Shown piece by piece: positions 63,505 to 64,000 of a DNA stretch of 64,000 nucleotides. The translations under genes were made by a program, and so were the position numbers. How positions within the stretch are numbered: position 1 is the first letter of the stretch; every line of letters starts with the position of its first letter. The notes under the pieces were generated by a model, which saw nothing but the letters and a program-made list of their open reading frames with translations, was not told where the DNA came from and made no database searches. Source of the stretch: Planctomycetaceae bacterium. GTDB taxonomy: Bacteria; Planctomycetota; Planctomycetia; Pirellulales; Lacipirellulaceae. The stretch spans positions 1-64,000 of the forward strand of contig PABB01000068.1 of the NCBI GenBank assembly GCA_002702655.1, read 5' to 3'.

Positions 63505-64000
63505 ATGACCTCGCCGACCTCCGACCCCACGCCCCCGTTCCGCATTGAAGTCGCCCAGCGGGTGCAGCGGTTGCCGCCCTACATGTTCGGGCGGATCAAC
63601 GCGATGCTGTACGACAAGCGCCGCGCGGGGGACGACGTCATCGACCTGGGCATGGGCAACCCCAGCGACCCGCCCGAGGACCTGGTCATTCAGAAGCTGG
63701 CCGAGGCCGCCAGCGATCCCGACAACCACGGCTACTCGAAGAACGTCGGCATCGCCAACCTGCGTCGCGAGGTGGGCGCCAAGTACTTCAAGAAGTACGG
63801 CGTGCGGCTCGACCCCGACAACGAGGTGATCGTCTGCCTGGGCTCCAAAGAAGGCTTCTCGCACATGTGCCTGGCCCTGATGGGCCCCGGCGACACGGCG
63901 ATCGTGCCGGCGCCCTACTTTCCGATCCACGTCTACGCGGTCGCGCTGGCGGCGGGCAACGTGATCGCGTTGGAGGTGGGCGACAGCGACAAGTTCCTGT
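63505..64000 (+). CDS. Class I/II aminotransferase (partial, runs off the window)
   Basis: The first 165 residues are visible. They show [35 protein letters not shown], and [36 protein letters not shown]. These match PLP-dependent fold-type I aminotransferases such as AlaC-, AspC- or DapL-type enzymes. The PLP lysine would lie beyond the window. The start at 63505 ([12 protein letters not shown]) follows the ParDE-like pair by about 110 bases. The substrate cannot be decided from the part seen. Confidence 0.93.
   Translation, partial: MTSPTSDPTPPFRIEVAQRVQRLPPYMFGRINAMLYDKRRAGDDVIDLGMGNPSDPPEDLVIQKLAEAASDPDNHGYSKNVGIANLRREVGAKYFKKYGVRLDPDNEVIVCLGSKEGFSHMCLALMGPGDTAIVPAPYFPIHVYAVALAAGNVIALEVGDSDKFL

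Overview
The window is GC-rich bacterial DNA that looks like a planctomycete, most likely of the order Pirellulales. Several gene families typical of that group support this: a cysteine-rich YTV-repeat wall protein, a PEP-CTERM surface protein, an SHD1-domain secreted protein, and many secreted or lipid-anchored HEAT-repeat proteins. The gene density, the short stand-alone operons and the many palindromic intergenic repeats fit as well. The assignment rests on protein families read by eye; there is no rRNA gene in the window.

Layout. 1-7.6 kb (mostly minus): bifunctional nuclease, flotillin, NfeD-like membrane protein, HEAT lipoprotein and SHD1/beta-propeller protein, a membrane and surface block. 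7.8-14.2 kb (minus): valS, a VapBC-type toxin-antitoxin pair, citramalate synthase and a four-helix-bundle protein. 14.3-14.7 kb: no convincing protein gene, but a strong minus-strand terminator and dense hairpins suggest a structured RNA. 14.8-24.9 kb: PEP-CTERM protein, FtsK with a very long acidic tail, truB, rsmG, a DUF3467 protein, a TPR protein and lpxA. 23.7-30.2 kb (minus): radical SAM/SPASM protein coupled to protoporphyrinogen oxidase, a secreted protein, and ppdK. 30.5-34.5 kb: CPBP protease, an MBOAT plus SGNH acylation pair, and endonuclease V. 34.5-35.8 kb: a decayed patch with a truncated gene. 35.8-43.2 kb: two secreted proteins, then a multi-PAS hybrid histidine kinase and two LuxR-type regulators. 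44-45.6 kb: the YTV protein. 46-49.2 kb: a compact dehydratase, ACP, dehydratase, ketosynthase cluster. 49.3-56.5 kb: small unknown genes, Rex, tRNA-Gln, a CysQ-like phosphatase and an MddA-like methyltransferase. 56.8-60.5 kb: the translation block rpsB, tsf, pyrH, frr, interrupted by a GxxExxY gene between inverted repeats. 60.8-64 kb: a duplicated PpiC chaperone, a ParDE-type pair and the start of an aminotransferase.

The window is mostly chromosomal housekeeping. What stands out is the number of palindromic elements (at least six families). One family appears to have entered the valS coding frame, and another brackets the GxxExxY gene. The best candidates for undescribed biology are the possible RNA at 14.29-14.72 kb, the lipid or polyketide-like mini-cluster at 46-49 kb, and the repeat families. 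No CRISPR array, prophage or classical transposase was seen.
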